From assembly GCF_024347355.1 (NCBI RefSeq), contig NZ_AP025465.1, positions 1,302,001-1,366,000 on the forward strand: a stretch of DNA of 64,000 bases, written 5' to 3'. The DNA comes from Vibrio chagasii. GTDB taxonomy: Bacteria > Pseudomonadota > Gammaproteobacteria > Enterobacterales > Vibrionaceae. Below, piece by piece: positions 1 to 9,461 of this stretch (its first letter is position 1; every line of letters starts with the position of its first letter). The translations under genes and the position numbers were made by a program. The notes below the pieces were generated by a model. The model was not told the DNA's origin. It worked only from the letters and a program-made list of their open reading frames with translations, and did no database searches.

Positions 1-1238
1 CAATTGGCGGCGCAATCTCATTGGCTCTTTGTTGGCCTCTAGCGGTTGGGCAAATTGGACAAAATGCGATTACTGATGGCGTTGCAAAACTTAACAATTC
101 GAGCATTCAAGCTGAGATCGTTGAGTACGATAGAGGTTACCTTTCTTCTAACGTAACCACTCGCATCACTGTGACGGATGAAAACTTAAAAGAACAACTT
201 GCGATTGATGGCTTACCAAGTGAGTTTGTCGTTAATAGTGCGGTTAGCCATGGTTTGGTTAGCCTTAACGCTGTTTCGACGTTAGATAATGCAGACATCC
301 TGCCACTGACTTTAACGACGAGCACAGAGCTGAACGGCAATACGGATTTCGACTTCGAGCTAAGCCAATTCAATCATCAAGGTACTGATGAGAATGGCAC
401 CTCGGTGTCTATCACTAAATCTAACCTTACAGGTCATGCGACTGTGTTGGGCCAAGTGGATTACCAGCTTTCTATCCCTTCTGTTCAAATCGATTTTGAA
501 ACGGGTGAAGAGGTGACACTGTCAAACCTGAAAGGTACGGGTTCAGGCCAACAAGCTAAAGGTTACTGGCTAGGCACGCAGAACTTCACGATTGATAGTT
601 TCTTGATTTCAGATTCGGCAATGCAGCCATTTATGACTATCGAGAACTCAACCTATGACTTTGAATCTCACCTAGATGAAGCAACTAAGCGTCTACGCAG
701 CAACCTTAAACTGTATATCGCTAATATCGAGACGAGCGAAGGGCAAGTGAACAACTTAAACGTTGATTTCGAAATGTCGAAACTCGACAGTGAGTCGTTC
801 GAGAAAATCTTTGAGATTTACCAGTCTAATCCTGTTCTGACACAAGAAGACGTTGCTGAGATCATCCCATTCATCGACATTCTGTTTGCTAAGGGCTTCG
901 ACCTTTCAATGAACAACATGTCATTAGAGTTAGGCAAAGGCCAGTTTGAATCGAAGTGGTTAGTGAGTGTTCCTGAAGGTACAGAAAACATCAGCAGTGA
1001 ACCTTCAATGATCATGCCAGCACTAACGGGTAACCTCCACTCGAGCTTTTCAAACGGACTGGTAGAAGAGTACCCGTTTATTCGCGAAGGTATTGATGAG
1101 TTGATCGTGATGGAAATGATCAAAGAAACAGACAAGGGTTACGAAATCAGTGCTGACCTAAAAAATGGAAACCTAGTGTTTGAAAACGGACAAGAAATTC
1201 CACTAATTGCACTACTTATGCCGGCTTTTGTTCAATAA
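1..1238 (+). CDS. YdgA-like DUF945 family protein, 5' end cut by window
   Basis: The reading frame is open from the first bases of the window (codons read I-G-G-A-I-S-L-A-L-C-W), so the true start lies to the left. The visible hydrophobic stretch is the remainder of an N-terminal signal or anchor segment. The rest is a long soluble region rich in beta-strand-like alternation with repeated 'NLKGTGSGQQ' and 'MSKLDSESF' style segments, which is the pattern of DUF945/YdgA envelope proteins. No catalytic motif is visible. The family's function is not established. The gene ends 70 bases before a strong terminator and looks monocistronic within the window. Family assignment is from overall resemblance only. 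Confidence 0.7.
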   Translation, partial: IGGAISLALCWPLAVGQIGQNAITDGVAKLNNSSIQAEIVEYDRGYLSSNVTTRITVTDENLKEQLAIDGLPSEFVVNSAVSHGLVSLNAVSTLDNADILPLTLTTSTELNGNTDFDFELSQFNHQGTDENGTSVSITKSNLTGHATVLGQVDYQLSIPSVQIDFETGEEVTLSNLKGTGSGQQAKGYWLGTQNFTIDSFLISDSAMQPFMTIENSTYDFESHLDEATKRLRSNLKLYIANIETSEGQVNNLNVDFEMSKLDSESFEKIFEIYQSNPVLTQEDVAEIIPFIDILFAKGFDLSMNNMSLELGKGQFESKWLVSVPEGTENISSEPSMIMPALTGNLHSSFSNGLVEEYPFIREGIDELIVMEMIKETDKGYEISADLKNGNLVFENGQEIPLIALLMPAFVQ

Positions 1239-1307
1239 AACTGAGTAGGCAAGAATACTCATAGGGCAATTTAGCGCATTAAGTTAAAGATTTTGTACTG
1301 TACGAAA

Positions 1308-1341
1308 CAAAAGAGGTCATAAGACCTCTTTTGTTGTTTTT
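1308..1341 (+). terminator. Rho-independent terminator after the YdgA-like gene
   Basis: An 11-bp perfect stem (CAAAAGAGGTC / GACCTCTTTTG) with an ATAA loop is followed by TTGTTTTT. It separates the YdgA-like gene from serC. Confidence 0.85.
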
Positions 1342-1401
1342 ATGTTGAGTAAAACATGGTATTACTTGCATAGTTATTATTTAGCAGGAGCAATCATCCC
1401 C

Positions 1402-2496
1402 ATGGAACTTACATTAGATAACGTATTCAATTTTAGTGCTGGCCCAGCGGCTCTGCCTAAGCCAGTAATGAAACAAGCACAAGCTGACTTCATTGATTGG
1501 AACGGTTTAGGCACTTCCGTTATGGAAATCAGCCATCGCAGCAAAGAATTTATTAAAGTTGCTGATGAGTCTGAGCAAGACCTACGTGATCTTCTGAACA
1601 TCCCAGACAACTACAAAGTTCTGTTCTGTCAGGGGGGCGCTCGTGCTCAATTCGCTGCTGTGCCTTTAAACCTTCTTGGCGATGCAACAAAAGCGACTTA
1701 CATTGATGCGGGCTACTGGGCTGAAAGCGCAGTTACGGAAGCAAGTAAGTACTGTGAAATCGATGTGTTCAATGCAAAAACGACAGTCGATAGTAAAGCG
1801 GCTGTGGTTCCAGCAAAAGACTGGAAGATCGATCCTGAAGCGGCTTATGTTCACTTCTGTCCGAATGAAACCATCGATGGCATTGAGATCAGCGATCTAC
1901 CACAAACCGACAAGCCTATTGTTGCGGATATGTCATCTAACATCTTGTCTCGTAAGATCGATGTGTCTCAATATGGTGTTATCTACGCCGGTGCACAGAA
2001 GAACATTGGCCCTGCGGGTATCTGTATCGCTATCGTACGTGATGATCTGCTTGATCTTGCAAATGACGTATTGCCAAGCATTCTTAACTACAAAGTGCTG
2101 GCTGAAAAAGACTCTATGTTCAACACGCCACCAACTTACGCTTGGTACTTGTCTGGTCTTGTTTTCAAATGGTTGAAGGCTCAAGGCGGTGTTGAAGCGA
2201 TGGAGCGTGTTAACCAAGAAAAAGCAGCACTACTTTACAATGCGATCGATGATTCTGATTTCTATAAGAACGAAGTGCACGCAACAAACCGTTCAAGAAT
2301 GAACGTACCGTTCCAACTTGCGAAACCTGAGCTAGATGCGAAGTTCTTAGAATTGGCTGACGCGGCTGGTCTTAAGTCACTGAAAGGTCACCGAGCTGTA
2401 GGCGGCATGAGAGCATCGCTTTACAATGCGATGTCTTTAGAAGGTGTACAAGCGCTTGTAAGTTTCATGAAAGATTTCGAAGAGAAGTACGCTTAA
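1402..2496 (+). CDS. serC: Phosphoserine aminotransferase SerC
   Basis: Transfers an amino group from glutamate to 3-phosphohydroxypyruvate in serine biosynthesis, and acts on the related substrate in pyridoxal phosphate synthesis. The 364-residue product opens with [13 protein letters not shown], the typical SerC beginning. The PLP lysine is K200 in [13 protein letters not shown]. The start at 1402 is chosen because AGGAG lies at 1386-1390 and the protein then matches the usual family length; an in-frame ATG at 1342 would add 20 residues unlike any SerC. It stands alone between two terminators. In enterobacteria serC is often followed by aroA; here a convergent AraC-type regulator follows instead. 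Confidence 0.95.
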   Translation: MELTLDNVFNFSAGPAALPKPVMKQAQADFIDWNGLGTSVMEISHRSKEFIKVADESEQDLRDLLNIPDNYKVLFCQGGARAQFAAVPLNLLGDATKATYIDAGYWAESAVTEASKYCEIDVFNAKTTVDSKAAVVPAKDWKIDPEAAYVHFCPNETIDGIEISDLPQTDKPIVADMSSNILSRKIDVSQYGVIYAGAQKNIGPAGICIAIVRDDLLDLANDVLPSILNYKVLAEKDSMFNTPPTYAWYLSGLVFKWLKAQGGVEAMERVNQEKAALLYNAIDDSDFYKNEVHATNRSRMNVPFQLAKPELDAKFLELADAAGLKSLKGHRAVGGMRASLYNAMSLEGVQALVSFMKDFEEKYA

Positions 2497-2521
2497 TCTG
2501 CCTAACTGATATTAAACGATT

Positions 2522-2551
2522 AAAAGAGGAGCGAACGGCTCCTCTTTTTTT
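2522..2551 (+). terminator. Bidirectional terminator between serC and the AraC regulator
   Basis: An 11-bp stem (AAAAGAGGAGC / GCTCCTCTTTT) around a 5-base loop is followed by T-runs on both strands. It lies between two convergent genes. Confidence 0.85.
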
Positions 2552-2581
2552 AGTTTCGCAAACACTTATCTGTAACCCTGA

Positions 2582-3394
2582 CTATCTTCTTTTACTGTTC
2601 AAACGAAACTGCTGTGGCGTGACATCAAAAGTCGCTTTGAAGGCTTTGATGTAAGAGGAATCGTTTTGATAACCCACTTGATCAGCAATGCTTTGTATCG
2701 AGTTATCTTCGTCTAGCAGGGATAAGGAGTAAATCAGTCGTATTTGTTGACGCCACAGCTGGAATGAGGTGTTGAACTCCTTTGAAAATAAACGCGACAA
2801 GGTTCGCTCGGATGCGCCTACTTTTTCTCCCCACGCTTTGAGCGACAAATCTAAATTTGGCTCATCAGTGAGGGCTTCAAATATCAACTTCAAACGCCTG
2901 TCTTGTGGCAATAACAACTGAAATGTCTGTACGTTGTCTTTCATTATTTGGTCGTGCAATACGGACAGTAGGCGAGACACTTCTTCATCGCTCACCAATC
3001 CTTCACACTGTCTGCGAATTTCTTGTAATAGCTCGTTTAGAAAGGGAGTAAGTGCAATGGTTCGAACCTCGGGCTCATACTTAGTTCCAAAGGCTGGGTT
3101 AAGGTAAATGCCAACAAACGTGGTATGACTCAATGCAATAGATTCATGTGAAATACCGGCAGGTACAAATAAAGCTGATGTGTGCGGCACAAGGTGTTGA
3201 TAGTGTTCTGTTTGAGTTTGTAGCAAACCTTTGAGTGGAAAGATCACTTGATGCCATGTGTGTTGATGCATCGCATCGATGTAACCTTTCGGCATGTCGA
3301 TAGTCTTAACGAGCGCGGGCGAGTTCGGATTGGCGACCATCATCTTGTTGGAGGTGACCACTCCAGTACGAGAATCGATTTGGCGGGTTAGCAT
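2582..3394 (-). CDS. AraC-family transcriptional regulator with cupin sensor domain
   Basis: A 270-residue protein of two parts. Residues about 25-120 resemble an AraC-type cupin (HQHTWHQVIFPLKG, then LVPHTSALFVPAGISHES), which would bind a small effector. Residues about 165-268 form the double helix-turn-helix DNA-binding domain (KAWGEKVGASERTLSRLF and SIADQVGYQNDSSYIKAFKA). The ligand cannot be read from sequence. It is divergent from a small ORF and a YiiM-like gene starting 87 bases away, which are possible targets by position only. The effector and regulon are unknown. Confidence 0.88.
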   Translation of the reverse strand: MLTRQIDSRTGVVTSNKMMVANPNSPALVKTIDMPKGYIDAMHQHTWHQVIFPLKGLLQTQTEHYQHLVPHTSALFVPAGISHESIALSHTTFVGIYLNPAFGTKYEPEVRTIALTPFLNELLQEIRRQCEGLVSDEEVSRLLSVLHDQIMKDNVQTFQLLLPQDRRLKLIFEALTDEPNLDLSLKAWGEKVGASERTLSRLFSKEFNTSFQLWRQQIRLIYSLSLLDEDNSIQSIADQVGYQNDSSYIKAFKATFDVTPQQFRLNSKRR

Positions 3395-3481
3395 GGTTAA
3401 GTGTCCTTATGTCCCTATTCTGACGGAGCGACCCTAGGCTATCATGCTCGACAAATAGAATGAAGCCGAGAGGATACGAGC

Positions 3482-3724
3482 ATGCGCTTTCAAGTAGAGA
3501 TATCCAAACAAAACCAGCTTTTGTTTAAAGTTGATATTGAGAATATCGACCGCAGAAAGTGTGAAACATCACTCGATACTGTATTAGCTAAGTTTCCAAT
3601 CGAAGAGGGCTATCAGCGTCATGTGTTGGCTTCTGATAGTGAGACTCGCTACCTCAAAAGCACCGACCAGAGTATTGAAGTGTTGGCGGCGATTCCGATA
3701 TTTAGATCATTAGGCGAGCGATAG
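3482..3724 (+). CDS. Conserved-looking small protein of unknown function (80 aa)
   Basis: I do not recognise this family. The product is hydrophilic, mixed in charge, with no signal peptide or membrane segment. The start is supported by GAGG at 3469-3472, eight bases upstream of the ATG. It reads in the same direction as the YiiM-like gene that begins 65 bases downstream, so the two may be cotranscribed, and it is divergent from the AraC regulator. Confidence 0.6.
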   Translation: MRFQVEISKQNQLLFKVDIENIDRRKCETSLDTVLAKFPIEEGYQRHVLASDSETRYLKSTDQSIEVLAAIPIFRSLGER

Positions 3725-3789
3725 TACTGCTCGTGGAAGACAATATTCTCGCAGAAAGAACAATAAGATTGAGACAAGAAGGGAGAGAT

Positions 3790-4482
3790 ATGAAGAAGTT
3801 AGGCGTGGTAAACAATGTATTGGTAGGCAAAACAGTCGCTTTCGCACATGGTGCAAAAAGTGCCATCAACAAGCAAGTATTGTTGGATCGTCAACACGCA
3901 ACGGAGCTGGGTTTTACCAATGATGAGCAAGGTGATCCGCGTTTCCATGGCGGCATTCAGAAAGCCCTTCATATCTACCCAAGCGAACATTACCCAGTTT
4001 GGCAACAGGAGTTGGGCGACAAAGGTGTTTTTCAATCAGCTGGCGCGTTTGGAGAGAACATCAGCTCAAGCGGCGTGACCGAACAATCGATTTGCTTAAA
4101 AGATAAAATCCGTATTGGGTCTACTTTGTTGGAAGTATCGCAAGGGCGTATGCCTTGTTGGAAGCTCAATGTGCGTTTTGACCAACACGATATGGCAAAA
4201 AGGCTGCAAGACACACTCAGAACCGGTTGGTATTTCCGAGTGTTAGAAGAGGGCGAGATCGGTGCAGGTGATGAGATTATACTGTGCGAGCGTCCTTATC
4301 CTGACTGGTCGCTTGCTCGTATCATGGGTGCCGTTTTTACCGGTAGCTTAGATAAAGACTTATTAAGCCAAATGACGGCATTGCCATTGGTTGAGTCTTG
4401 GGGAGCGCTTGTTGCTCGTCGCCTCGAAACGGGCAAAGTCGAAGATTGGGAAATGCGCTTGGTTGGACCGACAGCGGTATAA
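3790..4482 (+). CDS. MOSC domain protein, YiiM-like
   Basis: A 230-residue protein with the MOSC fold linked to molybdenum cofactor handling. Family members such as YiiM take part in detoxifying N-hydroxylated bases and related compounds. The motif VSQGRMPCWKLNVRF places the conserved MOSC cysteine at about C123, and HGGIQKALHIYP near residue 53 is the typical N-terminal signature. The length matches YiiM (about 224). The start at 3790 is preferred because GGGAG lies directly upstream and the protein then begins like the family; a GTG at 3733 would add 19 unrelated residues. Whether the substrate is a hydroxylamine-type base analogue here is inferred from the family. Confidence 0.85.
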   Translation: MKKLGVVNNVLVGKTVAFAHGAKSAINKQVLLDRQHATELGFTNDEQGDPRFHGGIQKALHIYPSEHYPVWQQELGDKGVFQSAGAFGENISSSGVTEQSICLKDKIRIGSTLLEVSQGRMPCWKLNVRFDQHDMAKRLQDTLRTGWYFRVLEEGEIGAGDEIILCERPYPDWSLARIMGAVFTGSLDKDLLSQMTALPLVESWGALVARRLETGKVEDWEMRLVGPTAV

Positions 4483-4500
4483 ACCAGTAGTTAGATAGAG

Positions 4501-4533
4501 AAAGCCCGCTATTGAGATATCGCGGGCTTTTTA
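4501..4533 (+). terminator. Terminator between the MOSC gene and the convergent exonuclease
   Basis: A 9-bp stem (AAAGCCCGC / GCGGGCTTT) with a 12-base loop is followed by TTTTT on the plus strand. It sits between two convergent genes; termination on the minus strand would be weaker because only three bases form its T-run. Confidence 0.75.
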
Positions 4534-4558
4534 ATAGTGATGAGCGTTGTAAGTGCCG

Positions 4559-5275
4559 TTACAACCAGAAACTCTTCAGCGGCATATCAGGCGAAAAGTG
4601 ATGAGCAACCTGTGCTTGAAGCAACTCTGCGGTTGCAATCGCATCAGTAAGTGCATGATGTGGCGTGTAGTCGGGTAGGTGGTATCGACGACGGCTTTGC
4701 CCTAGTCGAACCGAACCAGGCTTCTTACCTTTTAATTTATTCCATAGGCCGCCAGCCAGTTTGTTCTGGATCTGAGACTCAATCTCTAACGTGTCCAGCA
4801 CCGGAAACTCGATGCCTTCATTCAATCGCACTTTCAATGCGTTGTTTAAGAAATCTCGCTCAATACGGCGGTAGTGAACAACGGGAATATGGCCAGCCAT
4901 CGCTTGTAATACTTCATCCAACACTTCATCAAGATCTGGTGCATCGATGATGTCATTGTGGGTAATGCCGTGGATTACCACTGATTCTTCCTCTAGCTTC
5001 TGCCTCGGACGCAGTGTCCAGTGCCTTGCTTGTCGAAGGTAGATTCGGTTAAGAGTAAATGGCACCAAACCTATGGTGATGATCCCGTCTTTGGAAGGGT
5101 TCAAACCGGTTGTTTCGAAATCCAATGCTAAGAACATCACCTCTGAGAGTGGTGTGTCAGGCGCAGGAAGCGGTTGGTTGTAGAACTGTTTTAAGCGTTC
5201 ATCCTGGGCACGTTCAAGCTTTTGAGCAAACTTAAATGGCCAATCGACCGCTGGTGATCTGAATAGTTTGTTCAT
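4559..5275 (-). CDS. DEDDh 3'-5' exonuclease, DNA polymerase III epsilon-like
   Basis: A 238-residue DnaQ-type nuclease. Exo I is visible as FLALDFETTGLNPSKDG with D52 and E54 as metal ligands, followed by an Exo II region (VVHYRRIERDFL) and Exo III in HHALTDAIATAELL with the catalytic His and Asp. It is much longer at the N-terminus than a bare exonuclease domain (about 45 extra residues) and lacks the polymerase-binding tail of true DnaQ. It lies only 5 bases downstream of the cNMP/CBS/DUF294 gene and must be cotranscribed with it. This two-gene pairing is common in gammaproteobacteria, often beside acetate transport genes that are not present here. Its substrate is unknown. Confidence 0.88.
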   Translation of the reverse strand: MNKLFRSPAVDWPFKFAQKLERAQDERLKQFYNQPLPAPDTPLSEVMFLALDFETTGLNPSKDGIITIGLVPFTLNRIYLRQARHWTLRPRQKLEEESVVIHGITHNDIIDAPDLDEVLDEVLQAMAGHIPVVHYRRIERDFLNNALKVRLNEGIEFPVLDTLEIESQIQNKLAGGLWNKLKGKKPGSVRLGQSRRRYHLPDYTPHHALTDAIATAELLQAQVAHHFSPDMPLKSFWL

Positions 5276-5280
5276 AGGCC

Positions 5281-7170
5281 CTACTTAAACTTGTTACTGG
5301 CTTGGTAACGGAACTTAAGGAAGTTTTGCGCATTACTTAAGATTTGGAACGCATCCTTAAGGTTACGACGTTCAAAATCAGACAGGTTTTCCGGTTCGAT
5401 GTTGTTATCCGGCTCAACATTGTTATCAACATCGTGCGCTTGGTGGCGAATGCGCACCAGAGAGATGAACTCCATTGCGTCCTTAAGATCTTGTGCTCTG
5501 CCTTTTGGCAAAATACCTGCGTCGATAATGTCGTCTAAGCGCTCAAATGAGTTTTTAGAGCGAGAGCCCACCGCTAGCGAGTGGACACGAATCAAATCGG
5601 CGAGAGGAGCCGTACCACGTCGTTTGAGGTTGATGGAGTTGTTATGACGACCATCTTTCTCCATTACGAAGTCTTTAAAGAAACCAAGTGGCGGAGTACG
5701 GTTGAGCGCATTACGTGCCAGACATGCTAGGAAGCGGTTGTTCTTACGTGCACGTCTTACGATAAAGCTGTTTAGTTGCTCTGCCCATTTCAGGCGGCCA
5801 TAAACACCATCTAGGTCGAAGAAGATCGATGCGTTCAATAGCGCTTTCGGGTTTGGATCATCAATCCAGTCGGCGAAGCACTCTTCCCATTCTCTGCGTG
5901 TCATGCGCCAAGTTGGGTTAGTCGCCATGATGTCACCTGTACAATACACGTAACCACATTGGTCTAAGCCGTCACAAATGAATTTTGAGAGCGCTTCAAA
6001 GTACTTGCCGTGTTTTGCTTCGTCATAGGTGTCATCAAGAATGATGGCGTTATCTTGGTCTGTCACCAGCAGCTGTTCATCACGCCCCATGGAGCCTAAT
6101 GCTAGGAAACAATATGGAATTGGAGATTTGCCTAACTGTTCTTCGGCGAGTTCGATAATACGCTGCTTAAAGCTACGACCAATTACCGACATTGCGGTGC
6201 CAACCATGTGAGCATTGGCATCTTCGTTAACGAGACGTACAAAGCTGTCTTTCACTTGCTCAGAGAGCACTTTGAGATCTTCGATGCTTTGTTGCTGGAA
6301 GATACTACTTACTAAGAGCAGCGAGTTTTGAGATTCGTAACGGACGATGTCGGTCGCTTCGATAATACCGATTGGCTTCTTATCTTTCAGGACAGGTAAG
6401 TGGTGCACGTTGTAGCGAAGCATGGTCATCATGGCTTCGTATACATAGGCATTGTGGTCAAGAGAGATAACCTCAGGTGTCATCACACTAGAGACTTCAT
6501 CGGATGGATCGAGACCTTCTGCCAGTACGCGAGTACACAAATCTCGGTCGGTAATAATACCGATAACGGGCGTTGAGTCGTCTTCATCATCTTCAACGAT
6601 GTCAGGGTCGATGATCAGCAAGGAAGAGACATTCTCTTCCGCCATCATGGTGGCCGCTTGTTGAATGGTGCGCGTTTTCTCAATCATCGGCGCTTCACTG
6701 GTCAGCAGCGTTTTCACTTTAGATGTCGTGAGGTCGTTGGCATCGTTATTACTTGAGTTTGCCTGACGTAAGCGCGCGTTATCCTCAACCTCTACGAAAT
6801 CGGCAAAAGAGTCGTAGTTATCGTAGAGTTCTTGGAAAATAGGCTCAGGAATGCAGTAGAGCAGGGTGTCTTCGGTCGCTTTTACTGGGAAGCGCACCTT
6901 GTTATTGGTGAGCAGGCCCATTTGACCAAACAGATGGCCTTCATCAAGGCGGTTATACAGCTCGCCTTTACGACGATAGACTTCGACTTCGCCGCTTCGA
7001 ACCATATACAGGTCATGAATTTGATCACCAAAGTGAATGATAGGTGTGTCTTGGCGGTAATAAGAAATTTCCACGCTACTGGTCACTTTCGTCAACATCT
7101 CCTCTGGGAGCTCATTGAAAGGGGGGTATTGTGCCAGAAAGTTTTGAATCTCTAATAACTCAGCATCCAT
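5281..7170 (-). CDS. cNMP-binding / CBS pair / DUF294 nucleotidyltransferase-like protein
   Basis: A multidomain cytoplasmic regulator of about 630 residues. Order: cyclic-nucleotide-binding-like domain (about 10-130, with RSGEVEVYRR and GHLFGQMGLL), a CBS pair (about 155-285, with TDRDLCTRVLAEG and ATDIVRYES), a DUF294 nucleotidyltransferase-like domain (LALGSMGRDEQLLVTDQDNAI) and a C-terminal DUF294-associated domain. The GSMGR...TDQDNA pattern keeps the GlnD/GlnB-uridylyltransferase-like acidic residues. I prefer the ATG at 7170 because GGA lies eight bases before it; the in-frame ATG at 7179 has no clear ribosome site. Probable role: senses nucleotides and acts together with the overlapping-operon exonuclease; the target is not known. 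Confidence 0.87.
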   Translation of the reverse strand: MDAELLEIQNFLAQYPPFNELPEEMLTKVTSSVEISYYRQDTPIIHFGDQIHDLYMVRSGEVEVYRRKGELYNRLDEGHLFGQMGLLTNNKVRFPVKATEDTLLYCIPEPIFQELYDNYDSFADFVEVEDNARLRQANSSNNDANDLTTSKVKTLLTSEAPMIEKTRTIQQAATMMAEENVSSLLIIDPDIVEDDEDDSTPVIGIITDRDLCTRVLAEGLDPSDEVSSVMTPEVISLDHNAYVYEAMMTMLRYNVHHLPVLKDKKPIGIIEATDIVRYESQNSLLLVSSIFQQQSIEDLKVLSEQVKDSFVRLVNEDANAHMVGTAMSVIGRSFKQRIIELAEEQLGKSPIPYCFLALGSMGRDEQLLVTDQDNAIILDDTYDEAKHGKYFEALSKFICDGLDQCGYVYCTGDIMATNPTWRMTRREWEECFADWIDDPNPKALLNASIFFDLDGVYGRLKWAEQLNSFIVRRARKNNRFLACLARNALNRTPPLGFFKDFVMEKDGRHNNSINLKRRGTAPLADLIRVHSLAVGSRSKNSFERLDDIIDAGILPKGRAQDLKDAMEFISLVRIRHQAHDVDNNVEPDNNIEPENLSDFERRNLKDAFQILSNAQNFLKFRYQASNKFK

Positions 7171-7320
7171 AGTAATCATCCATTGGTTTGTATTATTTCA
7201 TGGTACAACATTTGATAATAATTTGCCGTCACAAATCAATCTGTGAGCTAAAACCTTTTTAAAGTCTTAGGGATAGACTAACCTTTCAAATAATGGAGTG
7301 ACAGTTTAAGGATGATGGGA

Positions 7321-7965
7321 ATGTCGAAGTGGAAGCTTAGTTTTGTATCTGCAGTTTTTATGTTTTCTCCAAGTTTGTGGGCAGACACTCACAGTGTGGA
7401 TATTCTTGATTACGACCACGTTTATGCAACGGCGCATTCAGGCAGTTTAAACGAAGATGCTGGGGGCAATAATAATGCATCGGCGTTTGGATTAGGTATT
7501 AGCTACACCATGACAGATGATTGGTTACTGCTTGGTGATTATAGCGCGCGTTTCATCCACCCTGACGAGAGTACTACTCGTATTGATACACTAATGGCTG
7601 GTGCGGGTTATCGTTATAGCATCAAGAAAGACTTGGATATTGTCGCTTCTTATTTGCTTGGTGTGACTAAAGGGGAAGTTGAGCTGAATGGCACCAACGA
7701 GACCTTAGAGTCGGACACTGAATTTGTCCAAGGTGTTAAGGCCGAGCTTAACTATGGCTTTGCTAAACGTTGGATTGCGAACGGTAGCGTGCAACTTAAC
7801 CGCAGCGATTTATTCGATGAAGAGATTTACCACCTAGGTTTACGTTATTTAGTGACCAACAAGTTTGCGATTGGTGGCTCATACCAACATAGAGATGGTG
7901 AGGGGAGCACAGGCGTAAGTGAGAGGACGAATGAGTTAGGTGTCGAGTTCTTCCTCGAGTACTAA
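7321..7965 (+). CDS. Outer-membrane beta-barrel protein of unknown function
   Basis: The product has a clean signal peptide (KWKLSFVSAVFMFSPSLWA, cleavage before DTHSV) and then alternating aromatic/polar strands ending in the aromatic C-terminal signature GVEFFLEY, typical of a small 8- to 10-strand outer-membrane barrel of the OmpA-like porin-fold group. The mature part is about 190 residues. The start at 7321 is chosen for AAGGA at 7308-7312; ATG codons at 7312 and 7315 lie in the same tract, with 7312 in frame. The gene is divergent from the CBS-domain operon. No ligand or enzyme motif is visible. Confidence 0.75.
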   Translation: MSKWKLSFVSAVFMFSPSLWADTHSVDILDYDHVYATAHSGSLNEDAGGNNNASAFGLGISYTMTDDWLLLGDYSARFIHPDESTTRIDTLMAGAGYRYSIKKDLDIVASYLLGVTKGEVELNGTNETLESDTEFVQGVKAELNYGFAKRWIANGSVQLNRSDLFDEEIYHLGLRYLVTNKFAIGGSYQHRDGEGSTGVSERTNELGVEFFLEY

Positions 7966-7997
7966 TAGAATTAAATCTAACGCGTTACGACAGCTAC

Positions 7998-8025
7998 AAA
8001 AAAGCCAGCTTAATCGCTGGCTTTT
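7998..8025 (+). terminator. Bidirectional terminator between the barrel gene and aspC
   Basis: Stem GCCAGC / GCTGGC with a TTAATC loop, flanked by six A on the left and four T on the right, so it can act for both convergent genes. A near-identical hairpin core recurs at 63631-63652. Confidence 0.8.
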
Positions 8026-8068
8026 GCATATCTAAGTGTCTGCAAGAGCAGACTTGGTATTGTTACGA

Positions 8069-9259
8069 TTAAAGAACCGCAGCGATACCTTTACATAGAG
8101 GGCCCATGTTTGACTTAGTCATGCCCGCTACGCTGATGCGGCCAGAGCCAACAATGTAGATTGCGAATTCGTCTTTTAGGCGGTTTACTTGCTCTTTGCT
8201 CAAACCAGAGAAAGAGAACATGCCGTTTTGGCGCTCGATGAACGTGAAGTCTGCATCAACACCTTCAGATTTCAGTGTTGCAACGAACAGTTCGCGCATC
8301 TCTTGAATACGGTCACGCATTTCAGCGACTTCCGCTTCCCATTCAGCACGTAGACCAGCATCGCCAAGGATGTGAGTTACGACAGCACTACCGTGCGCTG
8401 GTGGGTTAGAGTAGATAGAGCGAATGATGCTCTTAACTTGAGAGAATGCTGTTGTTGCTACGTCTGCAGACTCAGCAACCAAAGTGAATGCACCAACACG
8501 CTCATTGTACAGACCGAAGTTCTTAGAGAACGAGCTCGCGACTAGAATCTCTTTGTTGTATTTAGCGAAAGTGCGAAGGCCAGCAGCATCTTCTTCAACG
8601 CCTTTTGCAAAACCTTGGTAAGCAAAGTCGAATAGTGGAAGAAGCTTCTTCTCAGCAACGAGCTTAGCCAGTACTTCCCACTCTTCAGCTGTTGGGTCAA
8701 TACCTGTTGGGTTGTGACAGCAGCCGTGAAGAAGAACGATATCACCTTCAGATGCTTTCTCTAGGTCAGCAACCATACCAGCGAAGTCTTTGTCTTTTGT
8801 TTCAGCGTTGTAGTAGCTGTACTGAGCTGTTTCGATACCCGCAGCAGCGAATACGCCGTTGTGGTTAGCCCAAGTTGGGTTGCTGATCCAGATCTTCACA
8901 TCGCCAAGTTGGCGCTTAATGAATTCACCTGCAACACGTAGAGCACCAGTACCACCCGGAGCTTGTGCTGTTTTAGCGCGTTGAGAATTTACGATTTCTG
9001 CATCTGAACCGAAAAGTAGCTTCTGTACTGCTAGGCCGTATTCAGCTGTACCTTCAATCGTTAGGTAAGATTTGGTTTTTTCGTTTTCAAGAAGTGCAGC
9101 TTCTGCTTTCTTTACTGTTTTAAGTACTGGCGTTTGACCATCTTCATTTTTGTAGATGCCAACACCAAGGTTGATTTTCTCTGCACGAGAGTCGTTTTTA
9201 AACTCTTCAGTAAGGCCGAGGATAGGGTCGGCAGGCGCAGCTAACACTTTTTCAAACAT
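8069..9259 (-). CDS. aspC: Aspartate/aromatic aminotransferase (AspC/TyrB type)
   Basis: A 396-residue class I aminotransferase, the same length as E. coli AspC. It exchanges amino groups between aspartate (and usually aromatic amino acids) and 2-oxoglutarate. The PLP lysine is K246 in [17 protein letters not shown], with NPTW near 128, HNPTGIDPT near 182 and the substrate-binding arginine region near the C-terminus. AspC and TyrB cannot be told apart here. The start [13 protein letters not shown] is preferred over an ATG six codons upstream because it matches the family N-terminus and has GGATGAAG just upstream. It is a single gene. Confidence 0.9.
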   Translation of the reverse strand: MFEKVLAAPADPILGLTEEFKNDSRAEKINLGVGIYKNEDGQTPVLKTVKKAEAALLENEKTKSYLTIEGTAEYGLAVQKLLFGSDAEIVNSQRAKTAQAPGGTGALRVAGEFIKRQLGDVKIWISNPTWANHNGVFAAAGIETAQYSYYNAETKDKDFAGMVADLEKASEGDIVLLHGCCHNPTGIDPTAEEWEVLAKLVAEKKLLPLFDFAYQGFAKGVEEDAAGLRTFAKYNKEILVASSFSKNFGLYNERVGAFTLVAESADVATTAFSQVKSIIRSIYSNPPAHGSAVVTHILGDAGLRAEWEAEVAEMRDRIQEMRELFVATLKSEGVDADFTFIERQNGMFSFSGLSKEQVNRLKDEFAIYIVGSGRISVAGMTKSNMGPLCKGIAAVL

Positions 9260-9402
9260 AATCTTCATCCATGTCAATTGAGAGGGGATAGTATCTATGG
9301 GTAGTTATACCTGTATGGAATTTTTAAGACAATACGAAGTGAACAGAAAGACCAAAAAAAATCAATTTCAATCAGATTTATTGACTAAAGAGGGTATTTG
9401 AT

Positions 9403-9435
9403 AACAAAACACCCTACGGATTAACCTATAGGGTG
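9403..9435 (-). terminator. Terminator after the HD-GYP gene
   Basis: On the minus strand, CACCCTA and TAGGGTG form a 7-bp stem with a 12-base loop followed by TTTTGTTAT. It lies just past the HD-GYP stop codon. Confidence 0.65.
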
Positions 9436-9461
9436 CAAGAAGTTAGTGGTTTTTGAAAAGA

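Noticed and set aside
1676..2176. A 166-codon ORF within serC in another frame
   Set aside because: It lies fully inside the well-supported serC gene, has Met/Cys/Arg-rich random-like composition and no ribosome site.
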